DNA from: Candidatus Neomarinimicrobiota bacterium
GTDB lineage: Bacteria > Fidelibacterota > Marinisomatia > Marinisomatales > S15-B10
Length of the DNA stretch: 45,412 nucleotides
Reading direction: 5' to 3'
Assembly (NCBI GenBank): GCA_030743815.1
Contig: JASLRT010000032.1
Span: 1 to 45,412, forward strand
In this document: positions 33,991 to 42,633 of the stretch, in pieces
How positions within the stretch are numbered: the first letter of the stretch is position 1
Layout of the letters: every line of letters begins with the position of its first letter
Translations under genes and position numbers: made by a program
The notes under the pieces: model-generated
The model's database searches: none
The model's input: the letters and a program-made list of their open reading frames with translations, nothing else
What the model was told of the DNA's origin: nothing

Positions 33991-34552
33991 CCGCCTCGGC
34001 GGCGGGATCCTCAGACATTAATTCTGAAAGTTCACGAAGCTTGGGAAGATCGGACAATTTGTCGAGACCGAAGGCAATCATGAATGCATCAGTTACTCTA
34101 TAGAGCAGCGGGCGGCCAGGACCCTTGCCGCGCCCACAAATCTTTACCAGCTGTTTTTCCATCAGTGTCCGCAGGACGCCGGCGCTGTTGACGCCTCTGA
34201 TGCTTTCAATTTCGGCTCGGCTGGCTGGACCCTTATAGGCCACTACCGCCATTGTCTCTAAGGCTGCCCGTGAAAGGGGCACCTTGCCTGCACGGGTGTA
34301 GAGCCGCCTGATCCACGGCTCATATTCGGCTCGGCTTACAAGACGATAACCTCCGGCCACTTTTTGAATGGTAAATGACCTTGCTCCGTTGTCGTACTCT
34401 GCGCGCAACCTAGGCACGATCTCCTCCAGCGTAGGGGACGTTCCTTCGTCAAAGCAGACATCTACTTTCGATTGAGTCAGGACTTCTGAGGAAGAAAAAA
34501 GCAACGCTTCAATGATTCTTGTCTCTTCTTCTTTGACCTGGTTTTTACCCAT
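33974..34552 (-). CDS. scpB: Segregation and condensation protein B
   Basis: ScpB is the winged-helix dimer subunit of the SMC-ScpAB condensin complex that organises the chromosome. The 192-residue protein shows the two winged-helix units: RIIEALLFSSSEVLT...EEIVPRLRAEYD, then FTIQKVAGGYRLVSRAEYEPWIRRLY, and LSRAALETMAVVAYKGPASRAEIESIRGVNSAGVLRTLMEKQLVKICGRGKGPGRPLLY, the family hallmark. Its ATG shares one base with the scpA stop (TAATG), so translation is coupled. Confidence 0.95.
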   Translation of the reverse strand: MGKNQVKEEETRIIEALLFSSSEVLTQSKVDVCFDEGTSPTLEEIVPRLRAEYDNGARSFTIQKVAGGYRLVSRAEYEPWIRRLYTRAGKVPLSRAALETMAVVAYKGPASRAEIESIRGVNSAGVLRTLMEKQLVKICGRGKGPGRPLLYRVTDAFMIAFGLDKLSDLPKLRELSELMSEDPAAEADDAAE

Positions 34553-35316
34553 TATGCTCTTGCTACCGCCGGATCGTGCCCTGAAACCTCTTCTTCTGAC
34601 AAAATTCTCTCTATCATGAAATCAGAGAAGATCTTTTTCTGCGCCACGCGGATTTTGCCGTCGCGGACGAGCTCTAGGACAGCAATGAATGTGGCGATTA
34701 AATCACGCCGTGACTCTAAAGCTGGAAATAGCTCAGAAAACGTATACTGACTCTGCTCAGCAAACCTGGCCATCAAAAAGGCAATCTTTTCCCTGACCGA
34801 GACCGCTTCTTTCTCCAAATCGTACGAGAGGGTCGGCGGCATTTGCTCGAGAAGTTCCTTGAACACCTGAACTACTTCGAAAACCGATATATCCTCTAGA
34901 TAGATAGCTGGATCCCCCTCTATCTGGTTATATTCAGACATCTCTGGACGACCTAATTTCTGGCTCTGTTGATCGCGCATTTCACGCAAGTTATCAGATG
35001 CTTCCTTAAATCTCTTATACTCCAGGAGTCGCTGAACCAGTTCGGTGCGCGGATCCTCCAGCTCTTCGCCGTCATCATCAGAAACAACGGGGAGCAACAT
35101 CCTCACCTTGATCCGCATTAGAGTAGCCGCCATCACCAGAAACTCACCGGCAATGCCCACATTAAGAGTCTGAGCCGCCTGGATAAAGGTAAGATATTCT
35201 TCAGTGATCTGTGCGATGGGTATGTCCATAATATCGATTTCATGGCGTCTGATAAAAAAGAGGAGAAGATCAAGGGGACCTGTAAAGTTATCGAGACGTA
35301 TCTGATAGTCAATCAT
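34552..35316 (-). CDS. scpA: Segregation and condensation protein A
   Basis: ScpA is the kleisin that bridges SMC heads. The 254-residue product begins with the family's DNFTGPLDLLLFFIRRHEIDIMDIPIAQITEEYL, has VMAATLMRIKVRMLLP, a variable acidic middle, and a C-terminal winged helix that ends FVAVLELVRDGKIRVAQ-like (FIAVLELVRDGKIRVAQKKIF). Its ATG overlaps the trpS stop by 4 bp. The adjacent trpS-scpA-scpB-pseudouridine synthase order is common in bacteria. Confidence 0.95.
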   Translation of the reverse strand: MIDYQIRLDNFTGPLDLLLFFIRRHEIDIMDIPIAQITEEYLTFIQAAQTLNVGIAGEFLVMAATLMRIKVRMLLPVVSDDDGEELEDPRTELVQRLLEYKRFKEASDNLREMRDQQSQKLGRPEMSEYNQIEGDPAIYLEDISVFEVVQVFKELLEQMPPTLSYDLEKEAVSVREKIAFLMARFAEQSQYTFSELFPALESRRDLIATFIAVLELVRDGKIRVAQKKIFSDFMIERILSEEEVSGHDPAVARA

Positions 35317-36293
35317 TCGTCGTAACTCAGCCCCACGTTCTTTTTCGCCAACACAAGAAAAGAAGACGCTTCAGCACGGGCCTTTTCCGCCCCCTCTTTG
35401 AGTATCTTCACAACTAAATCCCTATCGCTGAACTGAGAGGTGCGCCTTTCTCGGAACAGCCGGAAATAGTCCCAGACTTTATCGATGAGTTCCCGCTTTA
35501 CTTCGGAATATTTAAGACCCGGCTCCATAAATCTTTGTGCCAACTCTTTCTTGCCGGCTTTATCCAGGAAAAGGGCGTAAATGTGATAGAGTGTACTCGT
35601 TTTGGGATCTTTCGGCTCATGAGGCGGCGTATCGTCCGTAACGATGGACATGATCTGCCGTGTCAGGTCCTCTTTATCACAGAAAATCTCAATTGTGTTG
35701 TCGTACGATTTTGACATCTTCTGACCATCTATACCCGGGATTAGTCCAATATCCTCTTCTATAAGCGCCTCCGGGATGATGAATGTTTCGCCATAGGTTG
35801 CATTAAAGCGCACGGCAATATCACGGGTCATCTCCAGATGCTGTTTCTGATCCTTGCCCACCGGCACCACTTCACCGCCAAAAAGAAGTATATCCGCCGC
35901 CATGAGGACGGGATAACTGAACAGGCCGTGATGAGGTGTTATCCCCTTCGAAACTTTATCTTTGTATGAATGAGCACGCTCGAGGAGCCCCATACTGGTT
36001 ACATTGCTGAGGAGCCAAGTGGTCTCTAACACTTCCGGTATATCCGATTGGACCCAGAAAACGGCTTTCTCAGGATCAAGACCCAGTGCAAGGTAGTCAG
36101 CTGCCGCTTCAATCGTATTCCGTTTAAGGGTCCGTGCATCCGAAACAGTTGTCAAGGCGTGATAGTTCACCAGAAACGTAAAGAGTTCGTTTGATTCCTG
36201 ATACGAGATCATTCGTTTCATCATACCGAAGTAATTGCCTATGTGGAGATTTCCTGAGGGTTGGATACCACTCAGGATCCGCTTACGCTTCAT
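35313..36293 (-). CDS. trpS: Tryptophanyl-tRNA synthetase
   Basis: This class I synthetase charges tRNA-Trp. From the ATG at 36293 it is 326 residues, beginning MKRKRILSGIQPSGNLHIGNYFG, which holds the HIGH-like motif (HIGN), with the KMSKS loop in DGQKMSKSYDNTIEIF and GKDQKQHLEMTRDIA in between. The frame opens 17 codons further upstream, but that would put the start inside the HNH gene; the chosen ATG overlaps the HNH stop (ATGA) and gives the usual N-terminus. Confidence 0.96.
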   Translation of the reverse strand: MKRKRILSGIQPSGNLHIGNYFGMMKRMISYQESNELFTFLVNYHALTTVSDARTLKRNTIEAAADYLALGLDPEKAVFWVQSDIPEVLETTWLLSNVTSMGLLERAHSYKDKVSKGITPHHGLFSYPVLMAADILLFGGEVVPVGKDQKQHLEMTRDIAVRFNATYGETFIIPEALIEEDIGLIPGIDGQKMSKSYDNTIEIFCDKEDLTRQIMSIVTDDTPPHEPKDPKTSTLYHIYALFLDKAGKKELAQRFMEPGLKYSEVKRELIDKVWDYFRLFRERRTSQFSDRDLVVKILKEGAEKARAEASSFLVLAKKNVGLSYDE

Positions 36294-36850
36294 GCGAGTG
36301 CCTTGCTCGAAAAACGAGATTCCATATATAGATAGGGCCGCCACGCTTCCTGTTCCTTCTTCACGAATTGGCGGATATAGTGGATGCGCGTCGCTTTCCG
36401 AGGATGACGTAACAGCGGCATGCCGGCTTGTTCCGGAGTTCGATTTCCCTTCTTGCGGTTACAGACGTGACAGCAACAGACGAGATTTTCCCAACTGTCA
36501 GAACCGCCCCGCTCTTTAGGAATCACATGATCGAGAGTCATGGGAACGCTACGCCTGCCGCAGTATTGACACTTGTGTTGATCACGTTTGAGAATGTTCT
36601 TGCGCGACAAAACTATATCGTTACCCTTAATCTTTATGAAACGATCAAGTTTGATAACGCTCGGCAGGGGGAGTACAATGGAAGGGGAATGTATGAAATC
36701 ACGGTAGTTTTCGATCACTTCAACTTTGTCTAGATAGATCAGGCAGATAGCTCGCTTGGCTGTGCATACCAGTAACGGCTGATAGTTCTGGTTTAAGACC
36801 AGTACTTCGCGATTCAAAATACCGTTGCCGTGTCGTTTCAGACTTTTCAC
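36290..36850 (-). CDS. HNH endonuclease family protein
   Basis: The 186-residue product is a small HNH protein of a family widespread in bacteria but of unclear role. It begins with LNREVLVLNQNYQPLLVCTAKRAICLIYLDKVEVIE, then the HNH module: CQYCGRR, MTLDHVIPKERGGSDSWENLVCCCHVCNRKKGNRTP, with two Cys pairs for a structural zinc and the His-Asn-His set (H of DHVIP, N of WENLV, and the late His of CCHVCN). The start is a GTG at 36850, but a TTG 11 codons later also fits relatives that begin LNREVLVLN. It leads the trpS-scpAB operon. Confidence 0.83.
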   Translation of the reverse strand: MKSLKRHGNGILNREVLVLNQNYQPLLVCTAKRAICLIYLDKVEVIENYRDFIHSPSIVLPLPSVIKLDRFIKIKGNDIVLSRKNILKRDQHKCQYCGRRSVPMTLDHVIPKERGGSDSWENLVCCCHVCNRKKGNRTPEQAGMPLLRHPRKATRIHYIRQFVKKEQEAWRPYLYMESRFSSKALA

Positions 36851-36922
36851 TGCTTTTGTCCGTTAGGTTCTGTTTTCATATCTTCTCTTAACCGCGCACG
36901 AATCAGTTGTTGAAACCGGACA

Positions 36923-36951
36923 AATTTATTTTGACCTCTCCAGCAAGTCAA
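36923..36951 (-). promoter_or_regulatory. Putative promoter of the HNH-trpS-scpAB operon
   Basis: On the minus strand TTGACT (36946-36951) is followed after 17 bp by TAAATT (36923-36928), in the region divergent to the cobalamin riboswitch. The expected leader is about 65 nt. It contains a 10-codon open frame (36847-36879) whose TGA overlaps the HNH GTG. Confidence 0.55.
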
Positions 36952-36961
36952 GGCAAAACAC

Positions 36962-36991
36962 TTGACATGTCCGTCGGATGAACAGTAAGTT
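36962..36991 (+). promoter_or_regulatory. Putative promoter of the cobalamin-riboswitch/btuB transcript
   Basis: On the plus strand TTGACA (36962-36967) and TAAGTT (36986-36991) are 18 bp apart. They stand just upstream of the riboswitch, as needed for the RNA to be made from its 5' end. Hexamers and spacer are the same as in the putative promoter at 5403-5432. Confidence 0.52.
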
Positions 36992-36999
36992 CTAAAACG

Positions 37000-37195
37000 T
37001 TATTTGGCAAAACAGCTTTGACAGGGAAACCCGTGAAAATCGGGTACAGCCCCGCTACTGTAATCGCCAGGATCTTCCATTTCTCCAGATGTTGTAGGAG
37101 AAAGCCATTGCCCCGCTCGCGGCGCGAATACCGGGATGGGCGAGAAGGCGGAATCAATCCGACGAAGTGTAAGTCAGGAAACCTGTAAGGCTGTG
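37000..37195 (+). promoter_or_regulatory. Cobalamin (B12) riboswitch upstream of the btuB-like gene
   Basis: The 379-bp gap 36851-37229 holds two divergent promoter candidates and this element. The plus strand shows the conserved core GACAGGGAAACCCGTGAAAA with TCGGGTACAGCCCCGCTACTGT at 37019-37065, and the B12 box AGTCAGGAAACCTG at 37172-37185, all in the order of RF00174-type riboswitches. A hairpin GTGTTT/AAACAC (37193-37209, loop CTCAT) follows, and CTCTC (209-213 region) can pair with the GGGAG of the ribosome-binding site just before the ATG at 37230. No U-run follows, so control is probably at translation: bound cobalamin lowers receptor synthesis. Boundaries are approximate. Confidence 0.88.
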
Positions 37196-37229
37196 TTTCT
37201 CATAAACACTCTCGAGGGAGGAGAAGAGA

Positions 37230-39320
37230 ATGCTCCATATATCACCATCACACCAGCGGTTTATCATTCCCGCCATTCTGTTATTAATCACTGTTTCCTC
37301 AGGGGAGACTATTCTAGTGGCGGGACGCGTAACAGACTACAGCGGTGAGCCGATTCCTTTTGTTGAAGTCTATTCAGCAACAACTCATCTCGGAACCACT
37401 ACGGACAGAGAAGGCAGATTCATTCTTATACTAGATGATCAACCAGTTGACAGACTTGTGGTGAGTCATTCGGCCTTCACTATGCAGGAAGTGAGTTTAG
37501 ATACAGTCTCAGCTGAAGATATGCGCATCAGACTCCAGCGCCGGATATACCAGTTCAAACCTGTCATCGTGGAAGGCAACCTCTACGGGCGACAGAGCCT
37601 GGCACTTCCTGTAAGCCATCGCGTCATAACCATTGACGATTCGCCAAACAGCGGCAACAGTGTCGCTGAACGACTCGGCAGGAGAGGAATCCAGATTCGG
37701 GATTACGGAGGACCGGCAGGACTCAAGACCATCTCATCTCCCACAGGCTATGCGGAACACATACTTGTTATGGTGGAGGATCTACCCATCAATTCGCCAC
37801 AGAACGGAGTTTTCGATCTCAGCATTCTCCCTGCAGATCTATTTTCGCACGGCGAGTTTTACGACGGTCAAGGCTCCTCACTTTACGGTTCAAACGCTGT
37901 AGGCGGTACACTCAATCTTATGCTGGACAGGCAGAAATCAAACTTGCGCATGAGATCAGGTTCACTTGGAGAGAAGGGAATCAGCGGTCGAATTCATAAG
38001 GAGCTCAATCTTCTACGGACCGCTGTCTACGGCAACAGTTTTGAAAGCACGGCTGATTACCGAGAGAACAACGACTTCAGCCAGAGAGCTGTCGCATTCC
38101 AGGCCTCCCTCCCGCTGACAAAACAGTGGACTGCCAGATCGTTTGCACTGCAAAGTCATGTAGATCGAGGTATTGCCGGCACGCTTCAGTTTCCATCTCC
38201 ATCAGCCAGAAAAGAGAATGGAGATTTTCTCTTGCTTGCCACGCTGCGGGGAATTTCTACGGCAGGTCAGACGAAAATCACTGCGGGCGTTATGAAATCC
38301 CGTGAGCACTTCACAGATCCGGACTGGATAGTCAACTCAAGACACCGCATAGATTCCTGGCAAGTCAGAGCTGTGCACCGGTTCAGAGAGTTCCTTTCTG
38401 TGCGAAACACACTCAGCCTCGAGACAACAACGAATCACGTCAGGAGCGATGACGCCGGCAATCATCAAGAAGACTTGACTGCCGTTGGATTGCTGTCGCA
38501 GATCCGGATTAGTCCAAGACTGACCGTGTCACCCAGCCTGCGCTCCGACTGGAACAGCCGTCAAGACAAAGTGATCGCCACAGGCAACCTCGCCATGCTC
38601 TGGTCCAGGAACGAAGGTCTTTTGCAATCGTTCGCCTTCAGCGCGGGATCCAGTTATCGCAATCCCACCTTCAACGATCTCTACTGGGAAGACCCGTGGG
38701 GATATTCAGTCGGAAACCTGTACCTTAAACCCGAAAAGGGAAATTCGGCTGAGGCGTCACTTCACTTACGGCCGGTAAAACCATCGTGGTTGAGCATCAG
38801 AATAAGGGGCTACTACTTCTTTACTGAGAATCTGATCCAATGGACGCCTGACGAATCGTGGGTCTATATGCCGCATAACTTGAAGAAGTCGGAATCGTAC
38901 GGCGGTTCGCTGTCGGTGACTGTCTCTCCAGAGGATCTGCCGGTGACTATTTCGATACTGAGTGAACGGAATAATAGTCGCGTCCTCTCCAAAGGTGATG
39001 ACCACGGTAAAAGACTACTCTACGTGCCGGCACGCTCCCACTGGGCTGAGCTGAGTTATAGCCGGAAATCGATTAACTTTCAGCTGAGATATCAACTACT
39101 GGGCAAACGTCGTTACAGTTATTCTACCGATCTGCTCCTGCGTCCCTATGAGCGGCTGGATGCAAACATATCCCTCACTTCTTCAAGACTGTTTGGTGTT
39201 GAGACGTCTATCGCACTGGGCTGCAGGAACCTGCAGGATCACAGTAATCTACAGTCTGTGTATGACTATCCTGAACCTGGAAGAACAGTCTATTCGAGGC
39301 TATCCCTGGAACTTCCCTAA
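37230..39320 (+). CDS. TonB-dependent receptor, probably for cobalamin (BtuB-like)
   Basis: The 696-residue outer-membrane receptor has a signal peptide (about 1-28), a carboxypeptidase-regulatory-like beta domain (about 30-110, VAGRVTDYSGEPIPFVEVYSATTHLGTTTDREGRFIL), a plug (about 120-235, with RLGRRGIQIRDYGGPAGLKTISSPTGYAEHILVMVEDLPINSP and GSSLYGSNAVGGTLNLML), and a 22-strand barrel to the end. The substrate comes from the cobalamin riboswitch in front; cobalamin or a cobamide precursor is therefore likely. A strong GGGAGGAG site lies 7 nt before the ATG. It ends in a 4-bp overlap with the convergent barrel gene. The last residues (RLSLELP) do not end in an aromatic. Confidence 0.9.
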   Translation: MLHISPSHQRFIIPAILLLITVSSGETILVAGRVTDYSGEPIPFVEVYSATTHLGTTTDREGRFILILDDQPVDRLVVSHSAFTMQEVSLDTVSAEDMRIRLQRRIYQFKPVIVEGNLYGRQSLALPVSHRVITIDDSPNSGNSVAERLGRRGIQIRDYGGPAGLKTISSPTGYAEHILVMVEDLPINSPQNGVFDLSILPADLFSHGEFYDGQGSSLYGSNAVGGTLNLMLDRQKSNLRMRSGSLGEKGISGRIHKELNLLRTAVYGNSFESTADYRENNDFSQRAVAFQASLPLTKQWTARSFALQSHVDRGIAGTLQFPSPSARKENGDFLLLATLRGISTAGQTKITAGVMKSREHFTDPDWIVNSRHRIDSWQVRAVHRFREFLSVRNTLSLETTTNHVRSDDAGNHQEDLTAVGLLSQIRISPRLTVSPSLRSDWNSRQDKVIATGNLAMLWSRNEGLLQSFAFSAGSSYRNPTFNDLYWEDPWGYSVGNLYLKPEKGNSAEASLHLRPVKPSWLSIRIRGYYFFTENLIQWTPDESWVYMPHNLKKSESYGGSLSVTVSPEDLPVTISILSERNNSRVLSKGDDHGKRLLYVPARSHWAELSYSRKSINFQLRYQLLGKRRYSYSTDLLLRPYERLDANISLTSSRLFGVETSIALGCRNLQDHSNLQSVYDYPEPGRTVYSRLSLELP

Positions 39321-41077
39321 TCGCGGAAATTCCAGCGAAAAGTGAGATAGGTCAGTCCTCCAGCTGCCGGCAGGAGAGGTGAAACAAAAGAAGTTACCTG
39401 CTCTTCACTAAATGATGCATTCACGCTCTTTAAACGTAACCATCCGATATAAAGAAGGTTGACCATAGTGTAGGAGATTTCAAAATTCGATATGACGGCG
39501 GTGAATTGGACGTTGACGACGGTAGTGGCATCAGGTAGACCGCTGTCTTCATAATTGTAGTAACCGAGGTTCAGGATCGGATCCCAGACAAGGCGATCCC
39601 TCCCCGCCCAGACATCGGCCCACAGCTTCACTCTGGCATCCAGCTTCTCCTTGAACAGTTTCTCGTTCACGGCGAGACCGGCATTAACCTGGTGTTTTAC
39701 ACCGATTCCCCACCCCTTCTTCTGATTCAGCAAAGTTACACCTCTGCTGAAGAGCCACCAGTCGCGAAAGTAGTTGACCCTGGCAGACCACGCCATACCC
39801 GGAATGCGATCAGAAGTATTTTCCATTAAAGCTGTAATTTCACTGCCTTCTTCTACATGTGATTTTTCAAAGTAATAGTGTGGCGCGGCCTGCGAAATGA
39901 AGTAGCGCGTCTCCAGTTGCACTCTTTTCACTTCGTACACCGCCCCAATTCTGACCAAAGTGCGAACTTGGCTGACGGCAGAAGAATCGGGTCTCAGTGT
40001 GGGGATTTTTGCCGGATAGAATAAATCAGGCACAAAAAGAAACTGGCGTCCACTAAACTGGAAGGGAAGTAGATAAAGATCCTGCCTTGCACCCCCATAC
40101 AGCCTGAAATATCCCACCGCATACTCTGATTCGAATCGGAATATAGCTGACGTTCCGTAGCCAAGGTACCCGGTGCTGCCAATTCCTGCCCTGTGGCTTA
40201 ACCGTCCCGACTGACCCCGTAACCCCAGTTCGGCCGTGAAGCCGGTTCGCGCCTGGTTACCCAGTGAATCCGAACTGATGGCGCGGTAACTCGCGGCGGT
40301 TGACGCGAAGAGTGTGGCCTGCCGATTCAGCTCGCGGCTCACTTCAGCAGAAAACCTCTGTGAGAGGAGATCAGCCCGCCACTGAGGTGCATCAGATAAC
40401 GAGTTGATTTTCAGCCGTTGAGAAAAACTGCCCGCTGTCAGCCGATACTTCAGACCGGCTGACTGACCCATATACCTCACCGCAACGGTTATAATCTGGT
40501 CACTCCTTAACGCCCCTTTTACCCAAGTAAGATCAGATGATACCGGAACAGCTTCGCTGGTTTTGAAATAGGCCGTCTGCATTTGCAGGCGATCTCCGCT
40601 CGTGCGCGGGCGATTGAGCATCAGCCTGTAGTTCTGTTGAATCGTGCCTCCACCGCCGGTATAGGTGCTCGGGCCGATAATACCAAATCTGTCATCAAAA
40701 TTCCTTTTTAAGGCCTGAAAAACGGTGGAACGATCATCAACTCCCTCAAAATCGATCTCAAAGGCAAACTCGTCCAGAGCGTAGTCTCCCTTCTTATACC
40801 AGAGAGAACTGTTGACGAAGGGAAGATCTTCATCTGTCTTGTTGTTTTCGACCCTGAATGGAAAAGCGTAACGCTTGGGCCAGTGGGCAAAATTCCCATC
40901 GAGAAAAAGGGGACCGAGATCTGTTTCACTGCCCCAACCGAGGAAGCCGTAACGATGATATATTCCACTCTGCCCGCTCCAGTCAAATGGGACAGTACCG
41001 ACGCCGCTGACCTGCGCGGACATGGATCTTGTCATCACAAGGATGAGAACGTGGAGTGCGAGTGTCCTGCAGTTCAT
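39317..41077 (-). CDS. Predicted outer-membrane beta-barrel protein, family not recognised
   Basis: From the ATG at 41077 the product is 586 residues with a signal peptide (about 1-22, ending SMSAQ). The rest is alternating hydrophobic/polar strands with many aromatic girdle residues, ending in LTYLTFRWNFRD, so an outer-membrane barrel is likely. I see no plug or TonB box. A longer frame reaches 41299, but it would overlap the ECF gene by 226 bp and hide the signal peptide. The chosen ATG overlaps the ECF gene stop (ATGA). Its coupling to an ECF S component and its position facing btuB suggest a part in nutrient uptake; the substrate is unknown. Confidence 0.68.
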   Translation of the reverse strand: MNCRTLALHVLILVMTRSMSAQVSGVGTVPFDWSGQSGIYHRYGFLGWGSETDLGPLFLDGNFAHWPKRYAFPFRVENNKTDEDLPFVNSSLWYKKGDYALDEFAFEIDFEGVDDRSTVFQALKRNFDDRFGIIGPSTYTGGGGTIQQNYRLMLNRPRTSGDRLQMQTAYFKTSEAVPVSSDLTWVKGALRSDQIITVAVRYMGQSAGLKYRLTAGSFSQRLKINSLSDAPQWRADLLSQRFSAEVSRELNRQATLFASTAASYRAISSDSLGNQARTGFTAELGLRGQSGRLSHRAGIGSTGYLGYGTSAIFRFESEYAVGYFRLYGGARQDLYLLPFQFSGRQFLFVPDLFYPAKIPTLRPDSSAVSQVRTLVRIGAVYEVKRVQLETRYFISQAAPHYYFEKSHVEEGSEITALMENTSDRIPGMAWSARVNYFRDWWLFSRGVTLLNQKKGWGIGVKHQVNAGLAVNEKLFKEKLDARVKLWADVWAGRDRLVWDPILNLGYYNYEDSGLPDATTVVNVQFTAVISNFEISYTMVNLLYIGWLRLKSVNASFSEEQVTSFVSPLLPAAGGLTYLTFRWNFRD

Positions 41078-41568
41078 TGCGAGATTCTTGAGAAGACTCT
41101 GGGCAGAGCTGTGGTAAAGATGACCACATTCATTACCTGATGCAGTAGTGTAAAACCGATTCCGGTAAGATAAACAGCCACGGTTTGGCGAAACTCGAAC
41201 CCGGCAGCCACCGGATAGCTCAGCGTAGTCAGAGTATCGAAAATGAAAGTAAGGACGGCCCCCGTAGCCCCCAGGAAAATTACTTTTGTCAGCGGCCACG
41301 TTTGAGACATCAGCAATTTGCGCAGCATTCCGCCGCAGGCACCCACCAGTCCCATGCCCAGCATCTGAGCCACGATGAGAGGAGGAAAGACGAGACCGGA
41401 GCCGAAGGGGTTAGCCGCGGAGAATACAAATTCAGCCAGGAATCCCACAGTTATTCCCCAGCGCGGACCAAGATAACCGCCAGCAACAAAAACAATAGCA
41501 GTAATGAATTCTACATTGGGGATCAGCAAAAGCGCATACCCTGCGCCCACTGCCAGTCCTGTGAACAT
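41074..41568 (-). CDS. ECF transporter S-component family membrane protein
   Basis: The product has five or six membrane helices and features of energy-coupling-factor substrate-binding (S) components: GLAVGAGYALLLIPNVEFITAIVFVAGGYLGPRWG, a Gly/Asn-rich loop (FVFSAANPFGSGLVFPPLIVAQMLGMGLVG) and an extracytoplasmic-side FDTLTTLSYP. From the first ATG (41568) it has 164 residues, slightly short; an open frame continues to a TTG at 41688 with GTG codons between, and the residues there (LPTANLAKAA) look family-like, so the true start may be a rare codon. No ribosome-binding site is visible. Vitamin B12 or a precursor is a plausible substrate because of the neighbouring riboswitch-controlled receptor, but this is inference. 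ATPase and T genes are not here. Confidence 0.66.
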   Translation of the reverse strand: MFTGLAVGAGYALLLIPNVEFITAIVFVAGGYLGPRWGITVGFLAEFVFSAANPFGSGLVFPPLIVAQMLGMGLVGACGGMLRKLLMSQTWPLTKVIFLGATGAVLTFIFDTLTTLSYPVAAGFEFRQTVAVYLTGIGFTLLHQVMNVVIFTTALPRVFSRISQ

Positions 41569-41584
41569 CGCAGCTTTGGCGAGA

Positions 41585-42553
41585 TTAGCTGTCGGCAGTT
41601 GATTTACCCTTGTAGAGGGAAGCCCCGAAGAAATTCCGTCGACTGGTCCACTCACCGTATTCACTGTCTTGCTGGATAACCTTATCAAATACGTTAAGTC
41701 TCGTGTCCATGTAGTCTATGAGCTGAAGCAGGAGCGCCTCTTTTGTCCTGGCACGTGAAGAACGGCGGCCGTCAAATACCCCTTCATGAGAGGAAACCAT
41801 ATGCTCGAGCTGCAGAAGGAGATCAGGCGGGAAGTCGTTAATCCTGGCCGCTGCTTCCCTCGTCATATCTCTGCCGATATCAGTATGGCCAAGAAAATTC
41901 CCCTCATCGGTATACTCCGGAACCAGAGTATCTGTAAATTCCCTAACCTTGCCCACGCTGTGGAGCAGAATGCCCGCCAGGACAAGATCCTCATCAGCCT
42001 GATAGTGCCTGGCAAGTTTCAACCCTACTTTTGCCATGGAGAGGACGTGCTCAAGATAACCCGACCGGTACGGATAGTGCATGGCGATGGAAGCTGGAAT
42101 TCTTTGCAGAGTCTTCTTATTGCTCTTATAGATATCAGTCAACAGCTTCTTCAAATAGTTGTTCTTTATCTTCTGAATCAGCGCCCCAACCTCTGTCCAC
42201 ATTTTCACGGGATCGTAAGGTGATGTTGGAACAAGGTCATCCTCTTTGAAGCCGTGGCGGCCATACTTTTCCGGCGTCGCCTTATTAATACGGCCCACTA
42301 CAACCTGAAGCCGATCCTGAAACATATCAACTCTTCCACGAACAGCTACGGCATCGCCCGCTTCGAACTTCGCTTCGAATTCTTTCACCCTGTCCCACAC
42401 CTTGGCTCCCACCTCTCCTGTTTTATCCTTGAGCATAAGATCAAGAAAGAGTTCGCCAGCGCGGGTGGTCCGCAGATTCTTCTCCTTGCACAGGTAGAAA
42501 CCCTGGATGTCATCGTTTGCCTTAAACTCTGAAATGGTTGATATCTTCTTCAT
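41585..42553 (-). CDS. YhaM-like OB-fold/HD-domain protein, HD dyad altered to His-Ser
   Basis: The 322-residue product matches YhaM-type 3'-5' exoribonucleases in plan: an OB-fold nucleic-acid-binding domain (about 1-95; LFLDLMLKDKTGEVGAKVWD) and an HD domain (about 160-290). Metal-ligand candidates are H169 (GYLEHVLSM), H198, H223, H251/H256 (EHMVSSHEG) and D280 (QLIDYMDTR). The central HD dyad, normally HDxGK, reads LLHSVGK here, with Ser199 in place of Asp. This change usually cripples HD hydrolases, so it may be a nucleic-acid-binding protein or use other ligands. The ATG at 42553 follows a good promoter candidate. Confidence 0.82.
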   Translation of the reverse strand: MKKISTISEFKANDDIQGFYLCKEKNLRTTRAGELFLDLMLKDKTGEVGAKVWDRVKEFEAKFEAGDAVAVRGRVDMFQDRLQVVVGRINKATPEKYGRHGFKEDDLVPTSPYDPVKMWTEVGALIQKIKNNYLKKLLTDIYKSNKKTLQRIPASIAMHYPYRSGYLEHVLSMAKVGLKLARHYQADEDLVLAGILLHSVGKVREFTDTLVPEYTDEGNFLGHTDIGRDMTREAAARINDFPPDLLLQLEHMVSSHEGVFDGRRSSRARTKEALLLQLIDYMDTRLNVFDKVIQQDSEYGEWTSRRNFFGASLYKGKSTADS

Positions 42554-42562
42554 AGCGGGGCT

Positions 42563-42591
42563 AATTAACGCTTTGCTACATTAAATGTCAA
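42563..42591 (-). promoter_or_regulatory. Putative promoter of the YhaM-like/ECF operon
   Basis: On the minus strand TTGACA (42586-42591) is followed after 17 bp by TTAATT (42563-42568). The ATG is at 42553, so the expected leader is nearly absent. It is divergent to the archease promoter candidate. Confidence 0.42.
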
Positions 42592-42633
42592 GGGGAAGCT
42601 CGCTGCTGCCATTATCTTTTTCCCAAGGGACTA

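Noticed and set aside
36847-36879. Ten-residue frame overlapping the HNH GTG start
   Set aside because: A GAGAAG site precedes it and the stop overlaps the next start, but it is too short to judge and may be chance.
41185-41679. 164-codon plus-strand open frame
   Set aside because: Antisense to the ECF S-component gene, whose helices and motifs are convincing.
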